Positions 41,595 to 50,607 of a stretch of 62,121 bases of DNA are shown piece by piece. The first letter of the stretch is position 1; the number at the start of each line of letters is the position of its first letter. The stretch is from Bacillota bacterium (GTDB lineage: Bacteria; Bacillota; Clostridia; Peptostreptococcales; Acidaminobacteraceae): assembly GCA_025210655.1 (NCBI GenBank), contig JAOARG010000016.1:1-62121 (forward strand), given 5' to 3'. The notes beneath the pieces were generated by a model that ran no database searches, was not told the DNA's origin, and was given only the letters and a program-made list of their open reading frames with translations. The position numbers were made by a program, and so were the translations under genes.

Positions 41595-42770
41595 TTATAA
41601 TTCATTAATAATTGCTTCTTTGATACGGTCAAGCCCTTCTTTAAGAGTTGCCCTTGGACAAGCTACATTGATTCTCATATAGCCCTTACCCTCTTCACCA
41701 AACCAGCTACCTCCGTCTAAGGCCACCCTAGCCTTATTAACGAAGAAATCATTAAGTGCGTCATCTGAAAGTCCTAAATCATTACAATCTAGCCAAACCA
41801 GATAAGTTCCCTCAGGCATATTCGCTTTGATTTGAGGCATGTGTTTTTCACAATACTCATTAACAAACTTCATATTATCCCTAATGTAAACTAATACCTG
41901 ATCTAACCATTCCCCTCCTTTAGCATAAGCCGCCTCCATGGCAACTAAACTAAAGCAGTTGTTTCTCTTTATATCTAATATCCCTAGAAACTCATCAAAT
42001 TTGTCATGCATTTCCTTATCAGGAAATACTGCAAATGATGCCTGTAAACCAGCGATATTAAATGTCTTAGTAGCTGATAAGCAAGAAATTGAGTTTAGTC
42101 TAAACTCTTCAGAAATTGATGCAAAAGGTGTGTATCTTTTTCCATCATAAACTAAATCTCCATGTATCTCGTCTGCAATAACTGTAATGTTATTCTTAAT
42201 ACACATATCTCCAAGCTTTCTTAACTCTTCCTTAGTCCATACCCTACCTATTGGATTGTGAGGATTACATAGTATCAAGAATTTTACCTTTTCGTCAATC
42301 TTATTTTCAAGATCTTCAAAATCCATAAAATAGTCCCCATCAACTTTTTTAAGTGGATTTATTACTAATTCCCTTTCATTATCCTTTACTACATTGAAAA
42401 ATGGATAATATACAGGTGACTGAATGATTATTTTATCTCCAGGCTCAGTAAATAATTTCATTATTAAACTTAGAGTTGGTACAACACCTGGACTATGTAT
42501 TATATGGTCTTTTTCCATATCCCAGTTGTATCTTGTCTTATACCAATTTTTCATGGTTTTATAATAAGACTCTGGTCTTGATGTATAACCAAATATTCCC
42601 TGCTCAGCTCTCTCTCTAATAGCCTCCATTATTGGTTCAGCCGCTCTGAAATCCATATCAGCTACCCATAGGGAAACTAGATCAGATCTTCCAAACTTAG
42701 CCTCAAGCTCATCATACTTAGCCGAGAAATTATCACTTCTATCTATTACTTCATCAAAATTGTATTTCAT
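41595..42770 (-). CDS. MalY/PatB-type aminotransferase, C-S beta-lyase
   Basis: 391 aa from ATG 42770 (MKYNFDEVIDR). Class I/II PLP aminotransferase of the MalY/PatB group: LVSLWVADMDFRAAEPI, GIFGYTSRPESYY, LCNPHNPIGRVW, and VIADEIHGDLVY with the Asp and Tyr of the PLP pocket. The PLP Lys is in CLSATKTFNIAGL. PatB-like enzymes cleave cystathionine, cysteine or other S-conjugates to thiol, pyruvate and ammonia. It is the first gene of the operon, and a perfect sigma-54 promoter lies 49 nt before it. Its role is likely catabolism of a sulfur amino acid. The exact substrate is not readable. Confidence 0.88.
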   Translation of the reverse strand: MKYNFDEVIDRSDNFSAKYDELEAKFGRSDLVSLWVADMDFRAAEPIMEAIRERAEQGIFGYTSRPESYYKTMKNWYKTRYNWDMEKDHIIHSPGVVPTLSLIMKLFTEPGDKIIIQSPVYYPFFNVVKDNERELVINPLKKVDGDYFMDFEDLENKIDEKVKFLILCNPHNPIGRVWTKEELRKLGDMCIKNNITVIADEIHGDLVYDGKRYTPFASISEEFRLNSISCLSATKTFNIAGLQASFAVFPDKEMHDKFDEFLGILDIKRNNCFSLVAMEAAYAKGGEWLDQVLVYIRDNMKFVNEYCEKHMPQIKANMPEGTYLVWLDCNDLGLSDDALNDFFVNKARVALDGGSWFGEEGKGYMRINVACPRATLKEGLDRIKEAIINEL

Positions 42771-42818
42771 AATAACTTCCACCCCCGTTTAATCTTTTTC
42801 CTTTTGTACTAATATTAA

Positions 42819-42834
42819 TGCAATTTACATGCCA
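42819..42834 (-). promoter_or_regulatory. Sigma-54 (-24/-12) promoter
   Basis: On the minus strand TGGCATGTAAATTGCA matches the consensus TGGCAYRNNNNTTGCW at every defined position, with GG and GC 10 nt apart. Transcription would start near 42807 and read into the malY-like gene. The sigma-54 activator encoded immediately upstream is the obvious partner. Confidence 0.88.
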
Positions 42835-42939
42835 AATCACAAAAGATTGTTCAAGACCTCATACTTTAGAGTTTTTTCAACACTTATAGTTATTTTCTGA
42901 TTATTCCTTATTTTGCGAAAATATTTTTTCTCACAAAGA

Positions 42940-42985
42940 AACCGGGTTAAACTTCGTTAGAATGTTAGAAAGCATTAACCCGGTT
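42940..42985 (-). terminator. Terminator of the sigma-54 activator gene
   Basis: AACCGGGTTAA and TTAACCCGGTT form a perfect 11-bp stem with a 24-nt loop. On the minus strand it is followed by TCTTTG, just after the activator stop. Confidence 0.7.
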
Positions 42986-42988
42986 GTA

Positions 42989-44992
42989 TTATATTGTATT
43001 AATTAAAGAGATACCTTTTTGAGTGATCTTTGTTCCACCCCTACCATTTGACAACTTAACATAACTTTTAGACTCTAAAGTTTTGAGTATTTTTCTTACT
43101 TCATTTTCAGAAATAAAATATCCATTTTCTTCTGCCCGTTTTGATATACTTCTTCTGCCAATCCTACTTTTTTCCTTATAGCTAGTATATAACTCCTTTA
43201 AGACAAACTCTTCTTCTTCGTCTATATATTCGTCAAAGTCATCTTCATCATATTCTTCATCTAGAAATGGCATATCTTCTGGGTAAATAATATCCTTATC
43301 AAGGTATGCTAAGTATTCTACATAGTTTCTTAACTCCCTTACATTACCTTCCCATTTCAGTTTTTTAAGATGACAAAGACTCTCATTTGAAAACTTAAAC
43401 TTTAACTTCAACTCATCTTTTATGTTTTCTATTATCTCGGGTATATCGTCCCTTCTGTCCCTAAGAGGTATAGTTCTTAGGGGAAGTACATTTAATCTAT
43501 AATACAGATCCTGTCTAAATTTCCCCTCTTTAACCAAGACTTTGAGATTTTTATTTGTTGCTGCGATCAATCTGATATCAATATTTATTACTTGGTCTGA
43601 ACCAATTCGCATAACCTCACGTTCCTGAATTACCCTTAAAAGTCTGGACTGAAGTCCTAGAGCCATTTCACCGATTTCATCTAGGAATAGTGTTCCCTTG
43701 TGAGCAAGTTCAAAGAGTCCTGGTTTCCCACCTTTTCTCGCCCCAGTAAATGCCCCCTCTTCATATCCAAAAAGCTCACTTTCAAGAAGACTTTCAGGTA
43801 ATGCTGCACAGTTTACCGCCACAAACTGATAATCATTTCTCTTTGATTCATTATGCATTGCTTGGGCAAATAGCTCTTTACCCGTACCACTTTCACCCAT
43901 TATTAATACAGATGAATCAGACTTAGCCATTTTTTGGGCTATCTTCCTTAGATTCTTCATAGCTTCACTATCACCAATAATATTGGAGAATCTATACTTG
44001 GCCTTATGTCCTTTACCAAGAAGCTGTGCCCTTAACTTATGTTGAAGATGTTCTTCTTCTGTAAAGTTATTAATCATAGCCAGTACCGCAGTTACTTTTT
44101 TCATTGTTATTACTGGTACAACTGTTGCTGATATATTTTTATTATTTATTTTTAGTAATTTACCTTCTATAGCTTTTTCATATTCTATTACCTGATTGAA
44201 TGGTATCTCTGGTACAACCCTTTCAAAGGTCTTACCTATAGCATTATCCATTTCAATATCTAAAATTTCCTGTGCTCTTTTATTAAATGAATGAATAATA
44301 CCATTGTGATCTATGGCTATAATTCCATGATCCAGTACATTAAGAAGGCTATCAAATTCATTCTCTAGTGAATTTGTTTTACCCAATAAAGTTTTTACAC
44401 TGGAATAACTCTTTAATCTTTCAAACTCATGTAAAAATATTTCACTCTTAAGAAGTTCCGCCATATCAAGTTTAAGAAGAATATCAACTATTGTCCTTGT
44501 ATCCAAAACCCTATGACCGACATCAATTACAGTCTTCACCCTATCCGGTACATGCTGGGGTTCACCTGGTGTCACTGCAATATCAATGTCAGGAATATTT
44601 TTAACCCCTGGATATACTGGTATGAGCTCCAAATGTTTTAGACCAATCTGATTGAATAAGGCTATGGTTTCCATAGTCATTTCACTACTATAATTAACAA
44701 CCATAACTTTTTTTCCTTCGGCTATACTATTTATTCTTTCAAATTGTTCTACTGTTATTGTAGGAGTAATTATTACTATTTTGCTATCTTTTGAAAGATA
44801 TTTTTTTACTGCAACATATGTTGAATACATTGAAATAACAACCACATCTGCATCTATATCCTGATTTATATTACCACTATCAAAAGAATATGCTTCTAAT
44901 TCAATTTCACCCTGAAATAAGTTTTCTAATTGCTGACAATGATGCTCTGCCACACTGCCCCAAAAAGTGATTACAGCAACTTTTTTCTTCAC
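42989..44992 (-). CDS. PrpR-like sigma-54-dependent transcriptional activator
   Basis: 667 aa from GTG 44992, with GGAGGAG upstream. The N-terminal PrpR_N-like sensing domain (about 1-180) has VVVISMYSTYVAV and VDILLKLDMAELL. A PAS domain follows at about 215-320 (VLDHGIIAIDHNGIIHSFNK). The AAA+ domain has Walker A GESGTGKELF, the sigma-54 contact loop EGAFTGARKGG, Walker B GTLFLDEIGEM and the Arg finger in DLYYRLNVLPLRT. The C-terminus (FISENEVRKILKTLESKSYV) looks like a winged helix, not the usual Fis-type HTH. An acidic hinge (DEEYDEDDFDEYIDEEEE) precedes it. It should activate the operon at 42770, whose promoter lies 155 nt past its stop. The ligand is probably a small sulfur amino-acid-related molecule (inferred). 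Confidence 0.9.
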   Translation of the reverse strand: MKKKVAVITFWGSVAEHHCQQLENLFQGEIELEAYSFDSGNINQDIDADVVVISMYSTYVAVKKYLSKDSKIVIITPTITVEQFERINSIAEGKKVMVVNYSSEMTMETIALFNQIGLKHLELIPVYPGVKNIPDIDIAVTPGEPQHVPDRVKTVIDVGHRVLDTRTIVDILLKLDMAELLKSEIFLHEFERLKSYSSVKTLLGKTNSLENEFDSLLNVLDHGIIAIDHNGIIHSFNKRAQEILDIEMDNAIGKTFERVVPEIPFNQVIEYEKAIEGKLLKINNKNISATVVPVITMKKVTAVLAMINNFTEEEHLQHKLRAQLLGKGHKAKYRFSNIIGDSEAMKNLRKIAQKMAKSDSSVLIMGESGTGKELFAQAMHNESKRNDYQFVAVNCAALPESLLESELFGYEEGAFTGARKGGKPGLFELAHKGTLFLDEIGEMALGLQSRLLRVIQEREVMRIGSDQVINIDIRLIAATNKNLKVLVKEGKFRQDLYYRLNVLPLRTIPLRDRRDDIPEIIENIKDELKLKFKFSNESLCHLKKLKWEGNVRELRNYVEYLAYLDKDIIYPEDMPFLDEEYDEDDFDEYIDEEEEFVLKELYTSYKEKSRIGRRSISKRAEENGYFISENEVRKILKTLESKSYVKLSNGRGGTKITQKGISLINTI

Positions 44993-45181
44993 TAGAAACT
45001 CTCCTCCTACCGAAGCCACTGATAAAGTACTACAGTTGATTCTTATCTACAATATGTTGTCTTCCATGTTTGAAAAAAAGATACATATTGAGCTATAAGA
45101 ATTTCAAACTTTTTTAGTGACCTGCCCTACCAAATATTTTCCATTATCCACAAACTAATTATACACGATAAGATAGATATT

Positions 45182-46333
45182 CTAAAGTTCCCTACCAAGA
45201 TTTTTTTTCCTAAACTGAGATGGTGTCATACCTGTCTTTGCTTTAAAAACCCTAACAAAATATTTAGGACCCTTGAATCCAACTTTGTATGCAACATCAT
45301 ATACCTTGTATTTAGGATCACACAATAGTTCCTTAGCCATTTTTATTCTATAATTAACTATATAATCCGAAATATTTATTCCAGTCTCTTTCTTAAAAAC
45401 CTTGGATACATGGGTGGAATGCATATAAACTATATTGCCTATATCATTCAGACTTATTTTTTTATGATAGTTGTCTTCTATATATCTGATAATTTTTTTA
45501 GATATCCCCTGTATTTCTTCCTGAGACATAGTTTCATCAGTTGATAAAGACGCCTCCATTTTCCTATTAAGTTCATCTAGTAAAGTTTTGATGTTAGCAT
45601 CCTTATTTGATAAATCAGAAATATAGAAGTCAAAATAATTACATGATAATTTATCTAAAATTGTTTCAATTGATTTTTTATCCTCAATTTCCCCGTAATA
45701 TATTATATATATACTGTCTTTAACAAATGTAATGATAGTATCTTCATTAAGAATATTATTTATTTGTCTTTTAATATTACCTTTTTCATCACTAAGCATC
45801 TTATAATTGTAATCTTCATTTAAGTTTATGTTTTTACCATATATGAAAGAAAAGTTATTTATGTTATTAAATACCTTTGATATAGGTTCATTTGATTTCT
45901 CAATTATCATATCAGCTAATTTCTTTTCTAAATAATATGATGCCTTTTCTGTATCAAGTACTAATTTTTCAACTTCCTTCTCACATTTTAAAACAACTTC
46001 TTGTATTTTATCAGGCATTATTGGCTTAAGAACATAATCAATAACTCCTATTTTAAGAGCTTCTTGGGCATAATCAAATTCTGCATAACCAGAAACTATA
46101 ACAAAAACTGTATCTGGATTTTTTTCCTTTACTATTTTTCCAAAGGTCAAACCATCCATAAGGGGCATCTTTATATCAATAAAAATGACATCCGGACTAA
46201 AATCATCAACTTTTTTCAGAGCACTTTCCCCATTATCTGCAACTTCTATATCATGGCCCCTATCCATTGAAGTTATAAGTTTTTTTATTCCCCTAGTAAT
46301 TCTTGGTTCATCATCAACAATTAATATTCTCAC
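45182..46333 (-). CDS. YesN-type response regulator with AraC DNA-binding domain
   Basis: About 383 aa. The receiver domain (about 1-120) begins RILIVDDEPRITRGIKKLI, with phospho-Asp in VIFIDIKMPLMDG and Lys in YVLKPIMPDK. The middle linker is divergent. The C-terminal AraC/XylS double HTH reads KKISLNDIGNIVYMHSTHVS and VYDVAYKVGFKGPKYFVRVF. Start: GTG 46333 lies 10 nt after GGAGG. An ATG at 46342 is closer but leaves only 1 nt of spacing. It is 73 nt after the cognate kinase gene. In this family the pairs usually control sugar or peptide uptake operons, but no such operon is adjacent. Confidence 0.88.
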   Translation of the reverse strand: MRILIVDDEPRITRGIKKLITSMDRGHDIEVADNGESALKKVDDFSPDVIFIDIKMPLMDGLTFGKIVKEKNPDTVFVIVSGYAEFDYAQEALKIGVIDYVLKPIMPDKIQEVVLKCEKEVEKLVLDTEKASYYLEKKLADMIIEKSNEPISKVFNNINNFSFIYGKNINLNEDYNYKMLSDEKGNIKRQINNILNEDTIITFVKDSIYIIYYGEIEDKKSIETILDKLSCNYFDFYISDLSNKDANIKTLLDELNRKMEASLSTDETMSQEEIQGISKKIIRYIEDNYHKKISLNDIGNIVYMHSTHVSKVFKKETGINISDYIVNYRIKMAKELLCDPKYKVYDVAYKVGFKGPKYFVRVFKAKTGMTPSQFRKKNLGREL

Positions 46334-46406
46334 TTTAAACATACCTCCGTTGTATACATATACAGCCAATCCCCTAAGTTATGTGACTTAATATAGGATA
46401 GATTAA

Positions 46407-47771
46407 TCAGTAAGTGATATCATTGGAATCACTAATCACTTTTTCATCCAATTTCCCAATTGTAATATGGGCTTTAGTTCCTTTTGAACTACTTTCAATA
46501 CTTAAAAAGTAGCTATCACCATATATTAGCTTAATTCTGTCATTTACATTTAAAAGTCCTATTCTGTCGTTTACATCTTTCTGATTTTTCTTAAGTTGTT
46601 CATTTATTTTTTCAAGTTTCTCAGGAGAAATTCCGTTACCATTATCAATAATCTCTATATCTATAGAATCCTGACTATCCACAGCCTTTACTAAAATTTT
46701 ACCCCCTGAAGTAACTTTTTCCACTCCATGTACCACTGCGTTTTCAACCAGTGGTTGAAGCAGTAATTTAGGTATTTTATATTTGCTTAATCCATCATCA
46801 AAATCAACTTCATAATCAAATCGATTCTCAAATCTACCCTTTTGAATTCTGAGATAGTTTTCAAGTTGTCTCATTTCTTCTCCAAGGGTTACCATCCCTT
46901 TATTATAATCTATGCTATACCTCAATATTTCAGATAAGGAACCAAGTATTTTTGAGGTTTCATAGTCCCCCTTATCAATAAGTGACCAGTTTATGGTATC
47001 AAGGGCATTATATAAAAAGTGGGGACTTATCTGGGCCTGCAAAGCCTTAAATCTTGCCTCACTTTCACTGATTTCAAGCTTATAAGTCTTGTTTATCAGT
47101 TCATTTAGTTGTTTTGTCATATTGTTAAACGAATGGGTCAATGTTCCTATTTCATCATTTCGTTCAACCTTTATATTAAAATCAAGTTCACCCTTTTCTA
47201 CCCTCTTGGTATAATTCATTAGTCTGAAGATTCCATGGGTAATATTATAAGATATACCTATTGATAATCCTATTGAAAGGGTTATTATTATCAAGGATAC
47301 TTTAATAAATATAGTGCCAGTATCGTCTATCCATGGATGCATTTCGCTTATTCTATGATAGTGATATACAGTAACATTGTCATTTGTAAATTCTAAAGCT
47401 CCACATATCAAACCTTGATACTCTAATATTTTTATTTTCTTATCCAAATCATAATATGCCTCATTATTCATTCTTTCTATTAAATCTATTGTAAATTCAT
47501 CTTCATTTTCAATAATATTGTCCTTTATCAGTATTGTTGTACCACCATCATTTTGAATCTGGGAAATATATTCATAGTCAAAACTAAGGAACTTCATACT
47601 ATTGTACATATTTGAAAAAATCATTTTATCAATAGATGCATCACTTTTACTATACATTAAAAATCCTATAATAAGACTAGGTATTATTCCAACAAATATA
47701 AATGCTAGAAGAAGCTTGTTTTTAAGACTCATCGATTTATTACTTTCATCATAATTAAATCTTGTACTCAT
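46407..47771 (-). CDS. YesM/LytS-type sensor histidine kinase
   Basis: 454 aa from ATG 47771, with GGAGG 8 nt upstream. TM1 covers about 19-40 (LLLAFIFVGIIPSLIIGFLM), followed by a short external domain. TM2 is near 155-175, then HAMP (GIFRLMNYTKRVEKGELDFN). The His_kinase motif is ALQAQISPHFLYNALDTIN with the phospho-His. The ATPase has LQPLVENAVVHG and DNGNGISPEKL. The start overlaps the end of the EamA transporter gene by 17 nt, so the transporter, kinase and regulator probably form one transcript. The external domain is shorter than in typical YesM proteins. Confidence 0.9.
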   Translation of the reverse strand: MSTRFNYDESNKSMSLKNKLLLAFIFVGIIPSLIIGFLMYSKSDASIDKMIFSNMYNSMKFLSFDYEYISQIQNDGGTTILIKDNIIENEDEFTIDLIERMNNEAYYDLDKKIKILEYQGLICGALEFTNDNVTVYHYHRISEMHPWIDDTGTIFIKVSLIIITLSIGLSIGISYNITHGIFRLMNYTKRVEKGELDFNIKVERNDEIGTLTHSFNNMTKQLNELINKTYKLEISESEARFKALQAQISPHFLYNALDTINWSLIDKGDYETSKILGSLSEILRYSIDYNKGMVTLGEEMRQLENYLRIQKGRFENRFDYEVDFDDGLSKYKIPKLLLQPLVENAVVHGVEKVTSGGKILVKAVDSQDSIDIEIIDNGNGISPEKLEKINEQLKKNQKDVNDRIGLLNVNDRIKLIYGDSYFLSIESSSKGTKAHITIGKLDEKVISDSNDITY

Positions 47772-48672
47772 CTGAAAAACCTCCTTCATCCATGTACATA
47801 TTTTTCTTTCTCATATCTATTACCATAAATAATACAGCTATGGCAATTAAAACTATTCCCACATTGTCAGATAAGGTAAAAAGCCTAGCTTTAAATATCA
47901 GATCAGAAAATAGTAATATCACTGGCTGAAATATAAGGAGTAAGCTTGTATTAGTAGGTCCAATATTTTTAAGTGCATATGAGTTAATAGTATATCCCAC
48001 TGCAATCCCCATTAAACCTAAGTATAAAAAGCTATATATGTGTGTTCCATTTATAGCTGAAAAATTATTATTATCTATTAATATAAGGGGCAAAATAAAA
48101 AATAAAGAATAAAATGACTGATATCTTATTACTGTTGAAGCCTTATATTTTTTCAAAATTGATATTTGTATGATATTATAGCAAACCCAAAAACACGTAG
48201 CAATTAGCATTAGCATATAAGCAACGAGTACTGATGTAGATAGGTAGACAGTTCTCATTAGAAGTATTCCTCCAATAGTAGCCATAACTACATAAAAACA
48301 TCTTTTAGGGGTTATCATTTTGTTTAAAAACATACTTTCAGCCCATAGCATTAATATTAATTGCATACTAGATATTACAGCTGAATCAACTGTAGGAAGA
48401 TACATTACAGTAAGATTAGAAATAGCGAAATAAAATATAGAACCAATAAGACCATTTATCACTAACTTTGTTTTGTCCTCATCCTCAATTTTTTCCTTGA
48501 TTCCAAGAATCTTTTGAAAAACAAGAAGTCCCAAAAAAGCAATAAAAAATCTCAAAAAAATCAAAGTAAAAGGTCCTACAACCTCAAGTACATTGATTAT
48601 CTCAGAAAATCCACTTGTCCATATAATTGACACGAATGCCATACCTATAAAACTTTTAAGTTTATTACCCAT
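47755..48672 (-). CDS. EamA/DMT-family transporter
   Basis: 305 aa with ten hydrophobic segments in two EamA repeats. The first repeat has SIIWTSGFSEIIN and FTLIFLRFFIAFLGLLVF. The second has YLGLMGIAVGYTINSYALKN and SLLLIFQPVILLFSDLIFKA. Members export amino acids, nucleotides or other metabolites. The substrate cannot be told from sequence. The ATG follows GGGGGACAATT. It is the first gene of the transcript with the two-component system, and the class I multi-hairpin element lies right upstream. Confidence 0.85.
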   Translation of the reverse strand: MGNKLKSFIGMAFVSIIWTSGFSEIINVLEVVGPFTLIFLRFFIAFLGLLVFQKILGIKEKIEDEDKTKLVINGLIGSIFYFAISNLTVMYLPTVDSAVISSMQLILMLWAESMFLNKMITPKRCFYVVMATIGGILLMRTVYLSTSVLVAYMLMLIATCFWVCYNIIQISILKKYKASTVIRYQSFYSLFFILPLILIDNNNFSAINGTHIYSFLYLGLMGIAVGYTINSYALKNIGPTNTSLLLIFQPVILLFSDLIFKARLFTLSDNVGIVLIAIAVLFMVIDMRKKNMYMDEGGFSDEYKI

Positions 48673-48692
48673 AATTGTCCCCCTAGAAAAAT

Positions 48693-49001
48693 GAGCCTGA
48701 AATAACTTCAGTCTCGTTAAGCATTATGATAAATCATAACGTTAAGCGGTCATTATATTCCCGTTAAGCGATTCGTTTTCAACTCATTGTTTAGCAGTAA
48801 TTTTTCAAATTACCGTACAAAGATACTTAGCTACGCAAAATTCATTTTTAAAAGTAGCTTACCTAGTAAGGTTACCGAGTGCAGCATTGAAAATGCCGCT
48901 TCACGTCCACAACGTGGATTGCTTAACGGTGCATAGCACCCACTTAACATATATTGATTTTCAATATATTGCTTAACAGAGTATTGATAAGTCAATACTC
49001 T
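48693..49001 (+). repeat. Multi-hairpin element, class I, copy 2
   Basis: Twelve small hairpins are joined by GTTAAGC (48716, 48741, 48763), GTTTAGC (48789), then GCTTCAC, GCTTAAC (48921), ACTTAAC (48942) and GCTTAAC (48971). Stems include TTATGAT/ATCATAA, GTAATTT/AAATTAC, TAGCTAC/GTAGCTA, CTTAC/GTAAG, GCATT/AATGC, CCAC/GTGG, GGTGC/GCACC, ATATATTGA/TCAATATAT and AGAGTATTGA/TCAATACTCT. It aligns with the reverse complement of 32665-32936 along its whole length. Stems change in pairs (CTTAC/GTAAG versus CTTGC/GCAAG; CCAC/GTGG versus CCAT/ATGG). No believable coding frame: the 84-codon minus-strand frame here runs through the hairpins. Function and family are unknown. Confidence 0.75.
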
Positions 49002-49023
49002 AAAATTATATAGTAATACCAAT

Positions 49024-49059
49024 AGGCTGTACACAGGAAGTATTTTCCTGTGACAGCCT
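49024..49059 (-). terminator. Long terminator stem after the MFS gene
   Basis: AGGCTGT and ACAGCCT plus CACAGGAA and TTCCTGTG form a 15-bp stem with one bulge. It lies between the MFS stop and the class I element and matches in position the AGGCTGT/ACAGCCT stem beside copy 1. Confidence 0.7.
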
Positions 49060-49114
49060 AAACTTAACACTATTAAATTAATCAATTGTAAATTTTATGT
49101 TTTCTAGCAAGAAT

Positions 49115-50398
49115 TTAAGCCTTTACTGCTTTAGCTCCACTTACTTTTTCTTTTTTCTTTTCAACACATGACTTGTAAAGCATTGCACCTGCAACGATAC
49201 CTACAACTGCAGCAGCTCCAGAAATCATGAAAATAATGTGGTATCCAGCAGCTGGGTTGCCCATTGCTACATATCTATCTAACATTCTACCCATAACTGT
49301 GAAGTAAAACGCATCTGGAGTAAATGCTAAGATAGCAATAATTCCAAGAACTGTTCCTGTGTACTCGATTGGGAATCCGGCTTCAGAAACCTGTGCGTAG
49401 TATACTCCCCTAACACCACATGCAAGAATTGTAATTGCAATCATAAGTGCAATTGCCATTCCAACGAAAGCTGCACCTTGAGGGATCATAGCGAAAGCTA
49501 TACAAGTAACTGCAAGTCCAACAAAAGTAATATTAACCATCTTAACTGAAGAACCAATTTTATCAGCTACAACACCGTAAATTAGACAAACAAAAGAAGA
49601 TGCAACATATTGTCTAATAATTCCAAGTGTTGATGCAGTAGAGTTTGAGATTCCGTATACATCAACAAGGTATGGTGAAGAGTAAGTTAATGATGAGTAT
49701 ACAAGGTAACAACAGAAGATTGAAATAGTAATTAACCAAACTTCTTTAACCTTTAATAATTTTCCTACTAACTTCACATTGATTGGCTCCGAAGTACCAT
49801 CTTTTTGTGGCTTTTCATCCTTAAGAAGGATTACAAATAAAAGACCCGCAGCAATTGATAGTACAGAGTAAAGGATAACTAACCATCTAAATGCTACTGC
49901 ATCTGAACCACTTACTACACCGATTCTTACAACAATAAATCCAACAATAATTCCGAAGAAAGCATATCCAGCTTCTTTAAGTCCGTATAAAAGTCCCTGC
50001 TCTGAATCATCACCAAGTGTACGGATGAACTTAAGCATTGCTGGGAAGTAAGCAAGTCCAGTTGTTACAGAGAATCCTGCATATACTAAAACTAGTCCCA
50101 TAAATGACTTCATTCCTAACATAACGAAACCTAATGCACCAGAACCTATATAAGAAAATACTAATAATTTCTTTAAGCTTACCTTATCAGCTAACCATCC
50201 ACCAATAAAGTATAATACTAAGTTTATTAATCCATAAGTACTCATTAATAGTCCGATTTGCTCATTTGTTACACCTGTTGCGTCCTGGAATACATTGTAG
50301 AAACCTCTAGTTAAGTACGGTACTCCAAAAAGTCCTGTCATTCCAAAACATAGAATGAATAAGAATAACCATCTGTTTTTTCTGTTGATTGAAAACAT
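49115..50398 (-). CDS. MFS transporter, oxalate/formate antiporter-like
   Basis: 427 aa from ATG 50398 (MFSINRKNRW), with GGGAGG 6 nt upstream. It has twelve membrane segments. MFS motifs are YFIGGWLADKVSLKKLLVFS (cytosolic loop 2-3) and VCLIYGVVADKIGSSVKMVN (loop 8-9). Full-length hits of this kind (GVPYLTRGFYNVFQDATGVT) are usually annotated as OFA or sugar-acid/nitrate-type carriers. It is the last gene of the FAD/Fe-S/molybdopterin oxidoreductase operon, so it may import that enzyme's substrate. A hairpin-rich 209-nt gap separates it from the enzyme gene. Confidence 0.85.
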   Translation of the reverse strand: MFSINRKNRWLFLFILCFGMTGLFGVPYLTRGFYNVFQDATGVTNEQIGLLMSTYGLINLVLYFIGGWLADKVSLKKLLVFSYIGSGALGFVMLGMKSFMGLVLVYAGFSVTTGLAYFPAMLKFIRTLGDDSEQGLLYGLKEAGYAFFGIIVGFIVVRIGVVSGSDAVAFRWLVILYSVLSIAAGLLFVILLKDEKPQKDGTSEPINVKLVGKLLKVKEVWLITISIFCCYLVYSSLTYSSPYLVDVYGISNSTASTLGIIRQYVASSFVCLIYGVVADKIGSSVKMVNITFVGLAVTCIAFAMIPQGAAFVGMAIALMIAITILACGVRGVYYAQVSEAGFPIEYTGTVLGIIAILAFTPDAFYFTVMGRMLDRYVAMGNPAAGYHIIFMISGAAAVVGIVAGAMLYKSCVEKKKEKVSGAKAVKA

Positions 50399-50439
50399 TT
50401 TTTTCCTCCCTATTGCGTTTGTTATTTTTTTGACATTTT

Positions 50440-50605
50440 TATATTTAATATTAGGGGCCGTCATAAATGACTGCCCCGCATAGCAGTAGATTAGCAATAG
50501 TCAAACAATGGATTAACAATTGTTAAATACTTTTTATTCTTACAAATGCTTAGCCATTGCTGGGCAATGGCTTGACAATCCAATAACAACTCCCCTAATA
50601 ATAAA
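50440..50605. repeat. Hairpin cluster closed by an outer inverted repeat
   Basis: The outer arms TATTAGGGG (about 50448-50457) and CCCCTAATA (50593-50601) enclose GGGGC/GCCCC with GTCAT/ATGAC, TTAACAATTGTTAA, and GCCATTGC/GCAATGGC. Linker words resembling TTAGC and TTGAC recur. It lies between the molybdopterin enzyme and the MFS gene, with no coding frame. Confidence 0.55.
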
Positions 50606-50607
50606 TT

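Noticed and set aside
42940..42985. AACCGGGTTAA inverted repeat as an activator binding site for the sigma-54 promoter
   Set aside because: It lies directly after the activator stop and forms an 11-bp GC-rich stem typical of a terminator. A dual role is possible but unsupported.
32683..48977. GTTAAGC and GCTTAAC match the integron attC core words GTTRRRY and RYYYAAC
   Set aside because: The order is reversed relative to an attC site, the words recur every 20-25 nt, and no integrase or gene cassettes are present. The likeness is probably due to chance in a 7-nt degenerate motif.
48831..49085. An 84-codon open frame on the minus strand in the class I element
   Set aside because: It runs straight through hairpin stems and linkers, has no ribosome site and no recognisable protein pattern. 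The region is better explained by the structured repeat.
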